DNA from: CAJQQK01 sp049116495
Lineage (GTDB): Bacteria > Pseudomonadota > Alphaproteobacteria > Rhizobiales > Hyphomicrobiaceae
Direction of reading: 5' to 3'
Assembly (NCBI GenBank): GCA_049116495.1
Contig: JAGDYV010000022.1
Location: 1 to 64,000 of the forward strand
Length of the DNA: 64,000 nucleotides
Part shown: piece after piece, positions 10,640-18,993 of the stretch
Layout of the letters: the number at the start of each line of letters is the position of its first letter
How positions within the stretch are numbered: the stretch's first letter is position 1
Notes under the pieces: model-generated
Seen by the model: the letters and a program-made list of their open reading frames with translations, nothing else
Database searches by the model: none
Told to the model about the DNA's origin: nothing
Program-made: the position numbers and the translations under genes

Positions 10640-10829
10640 TAACAGAGCGCGAATCTCCGAGTGTTTCCCAGTAGCGCTCCGTCTTTTCATCGAAACGATG
10701 TGCGATGGCGAGTGCTTCAGCGTGATCGCGCTTTCCCATCGACCGTTGCAATATACGTCGAGGATCTGCACTGTTCAGTCTCGTCGGGACCCGACGCTTG
10801 TAGTGCCAAACGCGCCCAACCCGAACCAA
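10640..10829 (-). pseudogene. N-terminal remnant of a phage-type integrase
   Basis: The minus-strand frame starting at 10829 gives MVRVGRVWHYKRRVPTRL, then ADPRRILQRSMGKRDHAEAL and HRFDEKTERYWETLG. This is the N-terminal domain typical of rhizobial site-specific tyrosine recombinases that begin with a tyrosine/arginine-rich strand. Similarity is lost after roughly 50 residues, where the IS110 remnant begins, and no catalytic domain follows. The insertion sequence probably disrupted this gene, marking an old integrative-element boundary. Confidence 0.6.
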
Positions 10830-11102
10830 ATCTTCCGCCAGGGCAATGCTCCAATTCTGTGACGATATGTGTGGAACACGTCAGCATTTTTGCGCTTACG
10901 TGGCGAAACACAGTGATTCCAGAAAGTAATTTATATCGTCTGGCGGAGAGAGAGAGCGTCAGACGACAATTGATATCACGTTTAAGTCATTGATATAATG
11001 TTCAAAGTGCCCCGGCGTTTGTGATGAATTGTGTGAAGGTTTGTGTGACGATTTTTTCTCGCCAACTCAGACGATCGCTGCGGAGCAGCTCGACGCATGA
11101 GT

Positions 11103-11475
11103 GGAGTGCCCCCGAAAAAGTGGTCCGACAACTGGGATATAGATATCCCTTTTTCAGGAGGACCAGAGAATTGCTGGCAAGCGAGAGAAGCCGGAAGACA
11201 TTGTATTGAAGTTGCGTCAAGTTGAAGTCCTGCAAGGACTGGGTATGACGTTAGCGGACACGGTTCGCCAGATCGGCGTGACGCAACAGACCTACTACCG
11301 CTGGCGAAAGCAATACGTGGACATGAACCGCGAGCAGCTCAAGCGGCTGAAGGAGCTGGAGAAAGAGAACCAGCGTCTACGCAAAGCGGCTTCCGATTTG
11401 ACGTTGGACAAGATGATCCTGGTCGAGACTGCAAAGGGAAACTTCTAAGCCCATCGAGTCGTCGCAAGTGCATTG
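11103..11475 (+). mobile_element. Left end and orfA of an IS3-family element
   Basis: The segment opens with tgcccccgaaaaagtggtcc (from ~11107), which matches terminal inverted repeats of rhizobial IS3-family elements (ISRj2-like, from memory). It contains complete orfA but only a few codons resembling the start of orfB (SPSSRRKCIG) before homology ends near 11475. The catalytic DDE-containing OrfB and the right end are missing, so it cannot move by itself. Confidence 0.75.
11170..11448 (+). CDS. IS3-family OrfA (helix-turn-helix, leucine zipper)
   Basis: A 92-residue OrfA: AGKREKPEDIVLKLRQVEVL, an HTH with TQQTYYRWRKQY, and a leucine-zipper tail (QLKRLKELEKENQRLRKA) ending in VETAKGNF. OrfA binds the element ends and normally joins OrfB by frameshifting. 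The codon where relatives have ATG reads ATT at 11170, 6-8 bases after a good AGGAGG. Either ATT is used as a rare start or the start has decayed; a TTG at 11206 is a weaker alternative. OrfB is absent, so the product is orphaned. Confidence 0.7.
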   Translation: MAGKREKPEDIVLKLRQVEVLQGLGMTLADTVRQIGVTQQTYYRWRKQYVDMNREQLKRLKELEKENQRLRKAASDLTLDKMILVETAKGNF

Positions 11476-11477
11476 GT

Positions 11478-11690
11478 TGGCGACAATAATCGCGAGTTCT
11501 GACTCTGCTGCCGTCAAGGACGTCCTATAGCGTAGGTGATCGACGAGATCCGAGAGCCGTGCTCCGGCTTCGCCTGCATAGGTCAGATAGCTGCTTGGCG
11601 GCGGCATGCTCTTGCGGGTTTCGAGAATATGGCGCACGGCCGCGCGTGTCTCATCGCTGCATCTGACGTGCCTACCATCTCTGTGCTGAC
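11478..11690 (-). pseudogene. Remnant resembling a carboxymuconolactone decarboxylase-family protein
   Basis: The minus-strand translation contains ILETRKSMPPPSSYLTYAG, then LSDLVDHLRYRTSLTAAESE and LAIIVANQ. This pattern (a hydrophobic loop, HLRYRTSL, then SELAIIV) is that of AhpD/carboxymuconolactone decarboxylase-like proteins. It is broken on both sides: the IS3 remnant cuts the C-terminal half and a frame change separates it from the Hsp20-like start upstream. The assignment is by memory of family motifs and is moderate. Confidence 0.4.
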
Positions 11691-11704
11691 TAGGTTGCCG
11701 AGAA

Positions 11705-11843
11705 AAGTCAGTGTGTCCATCCATCTGCTTCCAAGGAAGCTGTTAGACATGCGATCCATTTCCCTCCGCATTTCTGCGAACGGATTCACATGACTTCTAA
11801 CAGCAGGCGTTGTCGGATCAGTCTTCTTTGTTTCTTCGTTCAT
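11705..11843 (-). pseudogene. N-terminal remnant of a small heat-shock protein (Hsp20)
   Basis: The frame starts MNEETKKTDPTTPAVRSHVN and continues PFAEMRREMDRMSNSFLG, which resembles the N-terminal arm of alphaproteobacterial Hsp20 proteins (the usual version reads EMRREMDRLFDSFFG). No alpha-crystallin domain follows; the frame runs into unrelated sequence near 11705. Hsp20 genes commonly neighbour universal stress proteins, which fits the region to the right. Confidence 0.45.
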
Positions 11844-12148
11844 GGATTGAATCTGACGGCTGAGTCGAGTCTATTTGTATGGGAAACGAGTCCGCATCCC
11901 GATTGTGATCAGCCAAAATTCCTTGCCGAATGCTTTGACCAAGCGCAAAGACCGAGCCGGTCGCTCGGGTAAGTGTTACAGCGACAAAACTGCATCGAAT
12001 GCGCATTTTGCAGAATGCGCCGCTAGCCTGATGCTCGTAAGCTAAGTTCGAAGGCCGTTGACCTTTGGGACAGGAAACGCTTTGCATCAAGGACCGAACT
12101 AGCAAGGATGAAGCAAACGGACGAGAATTCTGCGAGGTATTCAAGGCA

Positions 12149-12454
12149 ATGTCCGATCCCATTCCTGACAAAGCACAAGTGTCGATCGATTTTCCGCACA
12201 AGTTCTACATGGGGTCGTTCGGGCGCGAGAGCCGTTTCGACGTCACTGCTGACGGCGAAGGTATTCATATCCACCTAGATCGACCTGGCGAAGAACGTCG
12301 ACATGTGGGTTTTCATCTTCATCACAGCATGCTGGTCGGTATCCTGAACGCAATGGGGGACGCCTTGTCCGAAGTTGAAGGTCTCGATGCACACCAGCGC
12401 AAGGCTCTTCGAGAGGCGGCAACCCACCTCGCAGAGAGTATTCCGCCTGAGTGA
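12149..12454 (+). CDS. Small conserved hypothetical protein (MSDPIPDKAQVSI family)
   Basis: A 101-residue soluble protein. I start it at the ATG at 12149, preceded by a GCGAGGT ribosome binding site, rather than at 12065, because the sequence from MSDPIPDKAQVSIDF reads as a coherent domain and the same first 13 codons recur at 16813. The middle is rich in charged strands (FGRESRFDVTADGEGIHIHL, FHLHH) and the C-terminus is helical (DAHQRKALREAATHLAE). I do not recognise a function. It sits just before the universal stress protein cluster. Confidence 0.6.
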   Translation: MSDPIPDKAQVSIDFPHKFYMGSFGRESRFDVTADGEGIHIHLDRPGEERRHVGFHLHHSMLVGILNAMGDALSEVEGLDAHQRKALREAATHLAESIPPE

Positions 12455-13033
12455 GGGCAAGACGACCCGGGAAGTGTGCCAAGGCTCACTCTTCGTTGCA
12501 TCTCGACGGCGTTAAAGCGAGCGGGACCACCAACTCGCAGAGCATGAGCGGTCGCTTCGGTGCTCGTGCGACGGATGACTGCTGACTGGCAACGGCGGCT
12601 TTCTCTGCTTCGCGTCAGCGTTGCCGAAGTGCCAGGAGATCCCACAACCGACATCCCAGCCGTACACCTATTGCCGGAGAACCCGGCTATCTTGATTTCC
12701 GCTACTGAAGGTGTTTCGACCGCAGATCACGGAACTGCTGGTCGCCTTCTAAGACTGAGCAAACATCATGGCCGCTAAGCTTCGAAAGCCAACAGTCATC
12801 GAGAGTTGCGAATGGCCCATCGCACGCGTTTAACCTTGCCAACACCGGTAAACCTGAACGGTCGCTATGCAGAGTTTGATAGCATCACATTGCGGAGGTC
12901 ACGATTGACCGCAATGTCAGCTTTAACCAAGAGCGAACAATCGCTCGGGTTGGGAATGCTCGCAATGAAACCATTCCCGCAATCGGCATTGATAACGTTT
13001 TCTAACGCACGATCTAGTCCCGCATAGTTTGAC
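12455..13033. other. No recognisable gene
   Basis: About 580 bp with only short frames on both strands that show no family motif or ribosome binding site. It may be decayed coding DNA, given the broken genes on either side. Confidence 0.5.
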
Positions 13034-13345
13034 CTAAAGTGTCAGCAGTTGATAAAAGCTACCATTGCGATGCAACATCAACCGGTAAGCGCCGTATGCC
13101 GCCGGCGGATAAGTTGTGTATTTTGGTGGCGCGTCTCTGTCTGCGCGTTGATCGGTGATGATCTCTTTCAGGCATTCGATGCCGTCTTCCGCGAACGCTT
13201 GGACTTCGCGATCGCTGACGTCAAGGACCCAAAGACAGACGTCCCTTGGATCTAATCCCATTGATTGCCCGTGGAGCCACTCCTGATCCTCGCCGAGTAT
13301 CTCGGCGACGCGGGCAATGGTGAAGACGCAGGGAATGCCGGTCAT
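13034..13345 (-). CDS. Hypothetical protein, 103 residues
   Basis: The product begins MTGIPCVFTIARVAEILGED and contains EWLHGQSMGLDPRDVCLWVL and FAEDGIECLKEIITDQR. This looks like a genuine soluble alpha/beta protein: the compositional pattern (VAEILGED, DGIE.L.EII.DQR) resembles small hypotheticals found beside stress genes in rhizobia. No catalytic motif is visible and the ribosome binding site is weak. It is convergent with the small gene at 13455. Confidence 0.5.
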   Translation of the reverse strand: MTGIPCVFTIARVAEILGEDQEWLHGQSMGLDPRDVCLWVLDVSDREVQAFAEDGIECLKEIITDQRADRDAPPKYTTYPPAAYGAYRLMLHRNGSFYQLLTL

Positions 13346-13454
13346 AGGCAGTTGGGCGACGCACGCCGATCACTTACGTTTGACCCGCGTCAAGGCGGCA
13401 TCGAAGAGCACCGTTTAACTTTACTGCCAAACAAGTTTGATGCGGAGCGATGCG

Positions 13455-13637
13455 ATGGAAATGACCGACATCCATAGATATGCACGAGCACTGAAAGAAG
13501 CTCATGGCTCAAAGGCGATTTTCGAAGCCGCACAAAAAGCCGTCGACTTCGAAAAGCAAGGGGACACCGATCAAGCGAAGACGTGGCGGCGTGTCGAAGC
13601 GGCGCTCAAGGAGATGCAGGGTCCCCATCAGAGCTAA
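13455..13637 (+). CDS. Small helical hypothetical protein, 60 residues
   Basis: The ATG at 13455 follows GCGGAG at a suitable distance. The product (MEMTDIHRYARALKEAHG, then KAVDFEKQGDTDQAKTWRRV and EAALKEM) is almost entirely helical and charged, with no signal peptide. It ends 34 bp before the universal stress protein gene on the same strand and may be co-transcribed with it. Function unknown. Confidence 0.6.
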   Translation: MEMTDIHRYARALKEAHGSKAIFEAAQKAVDFEKQGDTDQAKTWRRVEAALKEMQGPHQS

Positions 13638-13671
13638 CGTGCGATGAATTGAGCAGCAGGAAGGTCTAACC

Positions 13672-14130
13672 ATGTTCAGAAAAGTACTCATCGCTGTCGA
13701 CGGTTCCGGGCATTCCAAACGCGCGATTGCTTACGGAGCTCAGATCGCGGTTCAGAACGAAGCCGAAGTCGTTCTCTTCCATGTCATGCGCCATCTCGGC
13801 AGCGACCGGGTTCCGCCGGACCTGGAGGAGCTGGGGCACATCGAGCATGTTCGCTTGACGGAGGCGGACATGCTGCGCAGCGTCGCCGAGGCTGTCATCA
13901 ACGATGCACAAGACCTGGCCGGGAAACGAGGCGTCGCCAAGGTGCAGACTGTTATCCAGGACGGTGATCCGGCAACGCGTATTGTCGAATACAGCAAGGC
14001 GCATGAAGTCGACTTGATCGTCATCGGACGACGCGGGCTTGGCGGGCTAGCAGGTTTGCTGCTGGGCAGCGTTTCCCAAAAGGTAAGTCATGCCGCGCCA
14101 TGCGCCTGTCTCCTGCCCCCGGTTGCATGA
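13672..14130 (+). CDS. Universal stress protein, UspA family
   Basis: A 152-residue single-domain Usp. The start is supported by GCAGGAAGG 8 bases upstream. It begins with the usual beta strand (KVLIAVDGSGHSKRAIAYG) and ends with the ATP-binding signature GRRGLGGLAGLLLGSVSQKV (G-2x-G-9x-G-S/V-S pattern), so nucleotide binding is likely. Usp proteins accumulate under starvation, oxidative or low-oxygen stress and modulate survival; partners here are unknown. Two more Usp-type frames follow on the same strand. Confidence 0.9.
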   Translation: MFRKVLIAVDGSGHSKRAIAYGAQIAVQNEAEVVLFHVMRHLGSDRVPPDLEELGHIEHVRLTEADMLRSVAEAVINDAQDLAGKRGVAKVQTVIQDGDPATRIVEYSKAHEVDLIVIGRRGLGGLAGLLLGSVSQKVSHAAPCACLLPPVA

Positions 14131-14234
14131 CACCAAGCGGTCGAGGCATGCCTCATCAAGTTGTGCGACCGTTCCCAGTTGCCCCGTCAGACGGAAAAGC
14201 CGTGTGACCTTGGCAAAATTATAGGCTCAGAAGC

Positions 14235-14486
14235 ATGTACCAGAAAATCCTAGCCCCGGTTGACGTCAATCAGCTCGATAAAGCAAATGTCATGCTTGAA
14301 ACGGCTCGAAAGCTCGGCGGTGACGAGACCCAAATCATTCTGGCCCATATCATGGAGGCGATACCAACTTACATAGCGATTCAGATTCCAAGCGACTACG
14401 CCGATGCGGCTAAGAAGGAAGTGCATGGAGATGCCGGTGATGCCGAGGAACGTACTCCGCAACCCAAAATCAAGAACGAATACTGA
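14235..14486 (+). pseudogene. Truncated universal stress protein
   Basis: The 83-residue frame starts as a normal Usp (MYQKILAPVDVNQLDKANVM, then ETARKLGGDETQIILAHIME) and keeps the first half of the fold. After AAKKEVHGDAGDAEE it shifts into unrelated residues and stops; the ATP-binding G-x2-G-x9-G signature is gone. I judge it a broken paralogue of its neighbours. Confidence 0.7.
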
Positions 14487-14518
14487 GAACGCGGCGGTAC
14501 GCTCTCCTTGTTGGAAAT

Positions 14519-14546
14519 GACCCAAGATTGATGTTTGCCTTGGGTC
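14519..14546 (+). terminator. Hairpin after truncated usp
   Basis: Inverted repeat gacccaag (14519-14526) and cttgggtc (14539-14546), an 8-bp stem with a 12-base loop, lies 32 bp downstream of the truncated usp. The T-tract after it is poor, so it may be a weak terminator or only an mRNA hairpin. Confidence 0.35.
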
Positions 14547-14591
14547 TCAAAGCTCAGTTATTCTGGGCAAGGCGAAGGAGCATCAAACCAC

Positions 14592-15389
14592 ATGATTGAA
14601 CGTATCGCACACCCGACGGATTTTTCGCCGAAGGGCGACGCTGCATTTTGCCATGCGCTGCGCTTGGCGGTAGAATTTCGGTGCCAGCTCGATCTCTTGC
14701 ACGTGCGGTATGTCGATGATCCAGACAATTGGGAGTGGTTTCCACAAGTACGCGAGACACTTTCCCGCTGGGCCTTACTCGCAGAGGGTGCAAAGGTCGG
14801 TGACATCAAGGCCCGACTTGGTGTCATTATACGAAAGATCATGATCGTCCACTTCGATCCGGTCGTCGGCATTAGCGATTATTTGTCGACCCATCGCCCC
14901 GACCTCGTTGTTCTGGCGACCCAAGGGGAGACCGGATTGACCCGTTTTCTTTCAGGCTCTGTCTCTGAGGATATTGCTCAACAGACCCGCATTCCAACAC
15001 TTTTTTTGGGCCCGAACACCCACCCTTTTGTCGATCTCCAATCGGGCGCGCTGAAGCTCGACAACCTTGTCGTCCCGTTGGCGCGCAATCCGTCACCGCG
15101 ACGTGCACTCCACACACTGAAGGTTCTGCTGGAACCACTCGCACCGCACATCCATGCCATCCACATCGGTGACATTGCGCCATGGATACTCGACAAGGTG
15201 GGCGAGCCTCTGAACGTCAGTATAATGCAGGGCCCAGTAGTGGAAACCATTCTCGAAGCCGCACGGACTAGCGATCTGATCGCCATGCCAACCGATGGTC
15301 GGCACGGCATTCTTGATGCGTTGAGAGGCAGCACAACCGAACGCGTGCTCCGTCAGGCGAACCGCCCTTTGCTCGCGCTGCCAGCTTAG
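14592..15389 (+). CDS. Tandem-domain universal stress protein
   Basis: A 265-residue protein from the ATG at 14592 (AAGGAG 11 bases upstream). Domain 1 (1-140) starts MIERIAHPTDFSPKGDAAF and ends with LATQGETGLTRFLSGSVSED, the nucleotide-binding loop. Domain 2 (~155-265) repeats the fold (LDNLVVPLARNPSPRRAL) and ends GRHGILDALRGSTTERVLRQ, a second loop with the same spacing. Such two-lobed Usp proteins are common beside respiratory and dehydrogenase genes in alphaproteobacteria. The second loop keeps G-x2-G and the S/T; ATP binding is possible in both lobes. Confidence 0.88.
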   Translation: MIERIAHPTDFSPKGDAAFCHALRLAVEFRCQLDLLHVRYVDDPDNWEWFPQVRETLSRWALLAEGAKVGDIKARLGVIIRKIMIVHFDPVVGISDYLSTHRPDLVVLATQGETGLTRFLSGSVSEDIAQQTRIPTLFLGPNTHPFVDLQSGALKLDNLVVPLARNPSPRRALHTLKVLLEPLAPHIHAIHIGDIAPWILDKVGEPLNVSIMQGPVVETILEAARTSDLIAMPTDGRHGILDALRGSTTERVLRQANRPLLALPA

Positions 15390-15859
15390 AACTATGCAGT
15401 TGCTTTTCAGGAAGAACCGTTAACACGGCTGGTGGCGCTAGCGAATCAACTCGCAGTGCGTGATTCGAACCACAAAGGTGTCGTGTAGATCGACAACAAA
15501 TTGACAGTTCCGGCTATCGTTAACGATGGTTTTTCGCCGACCCGGCATCGCGTCATGTTTCTTGACTATGACGGCTCCCGCACGGTCCTCGGTAAAACAC
15601 GGGCTGAATTGTACCGCAATACTCGAAAGATCCAACAGATCAAGATCAAAGATGCCCTGGGCAGCAGGGGCCACGGCAGGGCTAAGGTGTATGTGTCTGA
15701 ATATTTTGACTGGAAGCTTTATGATTGTAGGGCATTCGGTAGAGCATGACATGCTCGATCTGTTTTCGTTTGGCCGCAACAAAACGGGCGACCGGTATGG
15801 CCTCGACTAACTGTCATGCCAGTGCAACGCATCTTCGTAGAGTCTGGCCCTGCCACCAA
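15390..15859. other. No recognisable gene
   Basis: About 470 bp between convergent genes. A minus-strand open frame (15438-15782) and plus-strand frames exist but have neither ribosome binding sites nor family motifs. Nothing supportable was seen. Confidence 0.5.
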
Positions 15860-16660
15860 TTATTGTTTGGGGCGCTTGTTGATCCCAGGAAACCTGGCCC
15901 GCATGAAAGCAACGATCCGCCAAATGTCTTCGCGCGGAAGCATGTCCCGAAAGGCCGGCATCGTCGATCCGAACTGAGAGCCACCATCAGCGATAGCCCA
16001 AAGCAAGTACTCGTCGACGGAAATCGGGCGCCTAATCATGTAGGCCAATAGCGCGGGCGAAGGTGACAACGCTCTGCCCGGCTCCCCGCCTCCCATTCCA
16101 TTTTTGCCGTGACAGGATGCGCAGTGCCTGTCGTAGAGTGCCGCCCCTGCCTTGATGCTTTTGGCAGTCTTGGCTGAAACTGTTGATGAAGCGCCGAAGT
16201 AGGATTTGGGCACACCATATTGCATATAGGTCGTATGACGCAGCAGGCGTATCATCAAACCTTTCGGCATTCTTCCAGGCCCCCACAACTCGCGAACCAT
16301 CCAGTCCGGTTGCCAGTAATCAAATGCCCGTCGAGGTCGGCGAAGCGACATGATGAAAGCTGCAAGAGTATCGATTTCGTTGGTGGCCAGTTTATGATCG
16401 GGCATCATTGGCGGTACAGATTTCAACCATTCGACAACGTCCTGGAACGACTGGCCGGGCCGGTTGGCGACCGCTTCAAAACCTGGAATGCCCATGGGTC
16501 CTTGTTTTTCGCCTTGACCTTCATTCATGTGGCACTTGGCGCAAAGACCGGTGGCCAGGCGCCGTCCCTCTGCAACTAAGCGTGCCTCCTCAGCCGTAGA
16601 AAAAGAAGGAGCAATGACCAACATTCCTAGAACGAGGCATGCTGCCAATCGATTGGACAT
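15860..16660 (-). CDS. Fused diheme cytochrome c, periplasmic
   Basis: A 266-residue exported protein: signal peptide 1-23 (cleavage near STA-EE) and two covalent heme motifs, CAKCH at 40-44 and CASCH near 180-184, each in a small class I cytochrome domain. Possible axial methionines are in PMGIPGF or PPMMPDH for domain 1 and in STMPAF for domain 2. The start is fixed by AGGAGAG. The N-terminal module matches the short cytochrome at 58.3-58.65 kb and the C-terminal module matches the cytochrome at 58.9-59.5 kb, so this gene is a fusion of two proteins that are also encoded separately in this window. Role: electron transfer; partners are not evident here. Confidence 0.9.
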   Translation of the reverse strand: MSNRLAACLVLGMLVIAPSFSTAEEARLVAEGRRLATGLCAKCHMNEGQGEKQGPMGIPGFEAVANRPGQSFQDVVEWLKSVPPMMPDHKLATNEIDTLAAFIMSLRRPRRAFDYWQPDWMVRELWGPGRMPKGLMIRLLRHTTYMQYGVPKSYFGASSTVSAKTAKSIKAGAALYDRHCASCHGKNGMGGGEPGRALSPSPALLAYMIRRPISVDEYLLWAIADGGSQFGSTMPAFRDMLPREDIWRIVAFMRARFPGINKRPKQ

Positions 16661-17281
16661 CGATGCTCTCCTTTCAACGGTTCAAGACCTGGCACACAGG
16701 ATGATCGTCCTCCTTGAGGCACTAGCTAAAAGTTGACGACCTTGGCTTCGCAAGCAAGCATTGATTCGTTATATCGGCGCAAATGCGAGAGATCCTTGGA
16801 GGTACATGAACAATGTCCGATCCCATTCCCGACAAGGCGCAAGTCTCCATCGCCTCATACACAATGTCCAGGTCCTCGAGATGAACGGCGACAGCGACCG
16901 CCCCAAACAATCCAAAGCGCGCAAAGTTCGATCTCAAAATCCAAAACCTCAAGACAAATGAGGCCTAGACCTTTGATAACCTTCACTTCAGCGCGTCACT
17001 GAAGGGAGAGAAACGTCTCTTCACGCCGATTACCGTGCCCGAGCGCAATTCGTTTTCGGATGTGGTCTTGTTCCAAGCCTTCAAGACAGGCTCGTACGTT
17101 AAGAACACCGGCGGTATCTAGCTGCCGCTGCGGTTCACCCGCGCATCAAAAACGCGGGGGCTTTGAATGCAAGGAGGTCGTAAGACGCGTGCTTGTTCGA
17201 TGACACGGACGATCCTTTGCTGTCCAACATGAGCCGATGAGGTCCGTGCGCTGCCCAACACCCTGCGTTGCCACCACCACA
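16661..17281. other. Non-coding stretch with paralogue remnants
   Basis: About 620 bp. At 16813 the codons MSDPIPDKAQVSI of the 12149 gene reappear, then diverge after roughly 40 bases. At about 17018-17122 a plus-strand frame reads FTPITVPERNSFSDVVLFQA and FKTGSYVKNTGGI before a stop; it resembles the tail of a small protein but I do not recognise it. No intact gene is present. Confidence 0.45.
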
Positions 17282-17986
17282 TCACGATCGGCACGGCCAC
17301 TCGTTTGGCGGCCTGAGCCCAGCTGGGAGCTTTGTCTCAGCATCGCCGCATGCACCGCGAAGTTGGAATTCGGTAAGACCAAGCGCTGCTGTCAGGTCCA
17401 CACCACGCAGATCCGTTCGGTAGAGATAGGCATTCTCGAGGTTTGTTCGATCGAGCGATGCAGAGGCCAGCGTCGCACGCGACAGGTTGGCGTGACGCGC
17501 GTCAACGGCATCGAGGTTTGCTGCCGTCAGGTCAGCGCGCGAGAGCTGCGCACCTTTAAGGTTGGCGCCGCTAAGATCGGCTGCCATCAACTTTGTACGG
17601 AAAAACTCTACCTTGGAAAGATTGGCGTGCCTTAGAATTGCTTCACTGAGGTTTGCGCGCATCCCGAACGCCTTCACCATGTTGGCCTTGCTGAGATCCG
17701 CGCGGAGCAGGTGGGCACGCGTCAGATTGGCCTTGGACAAGTCAACGTTCGACATCTTGGCCGACTGAAAATTCGTGCGACTGAGATCCGCTCGGGCGAA
17801 TGTCGCACCGGTCAAATCGAAGTGGCGCAGGACCTTTGACCGTTTGCGGCAGCCCGACCAGTCCACACCCGGGCGAGGACTATTCCGGCACCCGGCCTCC
17901 AGTACGTTGGCATTCGTCAAGCCAACCAGCATCACGAGAACTCCGATCCAATTGCGGCGAAACGTCAGCATTGAAAGCGGTCCCAT
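17282..17986 (-). CDS. Secreted pentapeptide-repeat protein
   Basis: A 234-residue protein. I choose the ATG at 17986 (CAGGGAAAACC upstream), which gives a signal peptide (LTFRRNWIGVLVMLVGLT); the frame is open to 18079. After a Cys-containing segment (GVDWSGCRK) come about twenty A(D/N)LSxA pentapeptides that should form a right-handed quadrilateral beta helix, then a C-terminal tail with Cys pairs. Pentapeptide proteins of this exported type have no firm function. It is last in a minus-strand series behind the Usp-like and Lon-like genes, 134 bp from the former. Confidence 0.85.
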   Translation of the reverse strand: MGPLSMLTFRRNWIGVLVMLVGLTNANVLEAGCRNSPRPGVDWSGCRKRSKVLRHFDLTGATFARADLSRTNFQSAKMSNVDLSKANLTRAHLLRADLSKANMVKAFGMRANLSEAILRHANLSKVEFFRTKLMAADLSGANLKGAQLSRADLTAANLDAVDARHANLSRATLASASLDRTNLENAYLYRTDLRGVDLTAALGLTEFQLRGACGDAETKLPAGLRPPNEWPCRS

Positions 17987-18120
17987 TGGTTTTCCCTGGC
18001 TCCGATCTCGGCTTGAGCAAGACGCAGAGACTCGCGCCTTGCCATCCTGCAATCGGTCTCCTTCGTCGCAATTCTCCATTCAACGGCGTTGTCACCAGGT
18101 CGACGCGAACGCGCGCTACG

Positions 18121-18993
18121 TCATTCCGGCGCCGGCGGCTCCTCCCCGTTTGATCTCAACAACAGTACAGGTGCTCCCACGGTACGCAGCAGCGCGCGCG
18201 CGGCCGCATCATCACCAAATGGCTCGCCTTCTTGATCCGCCACGACAAATGAAGGTTGGAATTTGGCGATCGCGGACGCGATCATCTGCGACGCACCAAT
18301 CGGCAGGCGATGTGTCTCGATTTTCTGTGTCGCCTTTGCCAGGCTTCTGGCTCGCGCAACAATTCGATCCGCTTCGGAATTTGAAGACGCGACCGTGAAC
18401 AGGCACAAGGGCACACCCAAGACCGAGGCAATGTGCGATGCAAGGGTGACCGTTCCTCTGCCCGCCGCATCTCCGTCGTCGATCGCTATAACAGGGCCGG
18501 TCGGTCGCTTCGCCTTTCCGGATACAGCAAGGACAACACCGTGCAGTCGGCGTGGCGCAGATCTAAGCTCATTGAGCAAGTCCTCGGTGCCGAAGCCCCG
18601 GTGATTAGATGACAAAACAAGGAAATCGCCGGCCGCGAGTACACCGCGCATCTTGCTTGCCAGCTCGCCTTGTTCGACAGTGAATGACCAATTGACCGAA
18701 GCTTTTTCTGCATGCGCCGACAAGACCTTGCGCGACGTCACGGCGCCGCGAGCAATCGCCTTCGCCATGGCAGCCTCGGTCAGCCGCTCCGACCTGCCTT
18801 CACCATGCCCGATCACCCGTGCGAACGGCAGCGCCGCAAGGCTTAACAACCCGTCTTCCTCGACATACAGACCGACCACTTCTGCCTGGATGGCAGCTGC
18901 CAGGGTTGTCGCGGCCTCCACGGACCTGTCGATATCGGCGGCAGCCTTCAAGCCGACAACGATACGCCGGTTTCGTCGGCCGCCATCGGTCAT
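18121..18993 (-). CDS. Universal stress protein-like two-lobed protein
   Basis: A 290-residue cytoplasmic protein. The start overlaps the stop of the Lon-like gene by 4 bp (18990-18993), implying translational coupling. The first lobe starts RRIVVGLKAAADIDRSVEAA and the second GPVIAIDDGDAAGRGTVTLA, each followed by alternating strands and helices; the end (FVVADQEGEPFGDDAAARAL, then GAPVLLLRS) matches the terminal strands of Usp folds. The G-x2-G-x9-G loop is not evident, so nucleotide binding is uncertain. It may work with the adjacent protease in stress response; that is inference from coupling. Confidence 0.7.
   Translation of the reverse strand: MTDGGRRNRRIVVGLKAAADIDRSVEAATTLAAAIQAEVVGLYVEEDGLLSLAALPFARVIGHGEGRSERLTEAAMAKAIARGAVTSRKVLSAHAEKASVNWSFTVEQGELASKMRGVLAAGDFLVLSSNHRGFGTEDLLNELRSAPRRLHGVVLAVSGKAKRPTGPVIAIDDGDAAGRGTVTLASHIASVLGVPLCLFTVASSNSEADRIVARARSLAKATQKIETHRLPIGASQMIASAIAKFQPSFVVADQEGEPFGDDAAARALLRTVGAPVLLLRSNGEEPPAPE

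Noticed and set aside
10937..10965. Hairpin cgtctggcg/cgtcagacg
   Set aside because: Nine-bp arms with one G-T pair and no T-tract; it lies between mobile-element remnants and has no clear role.
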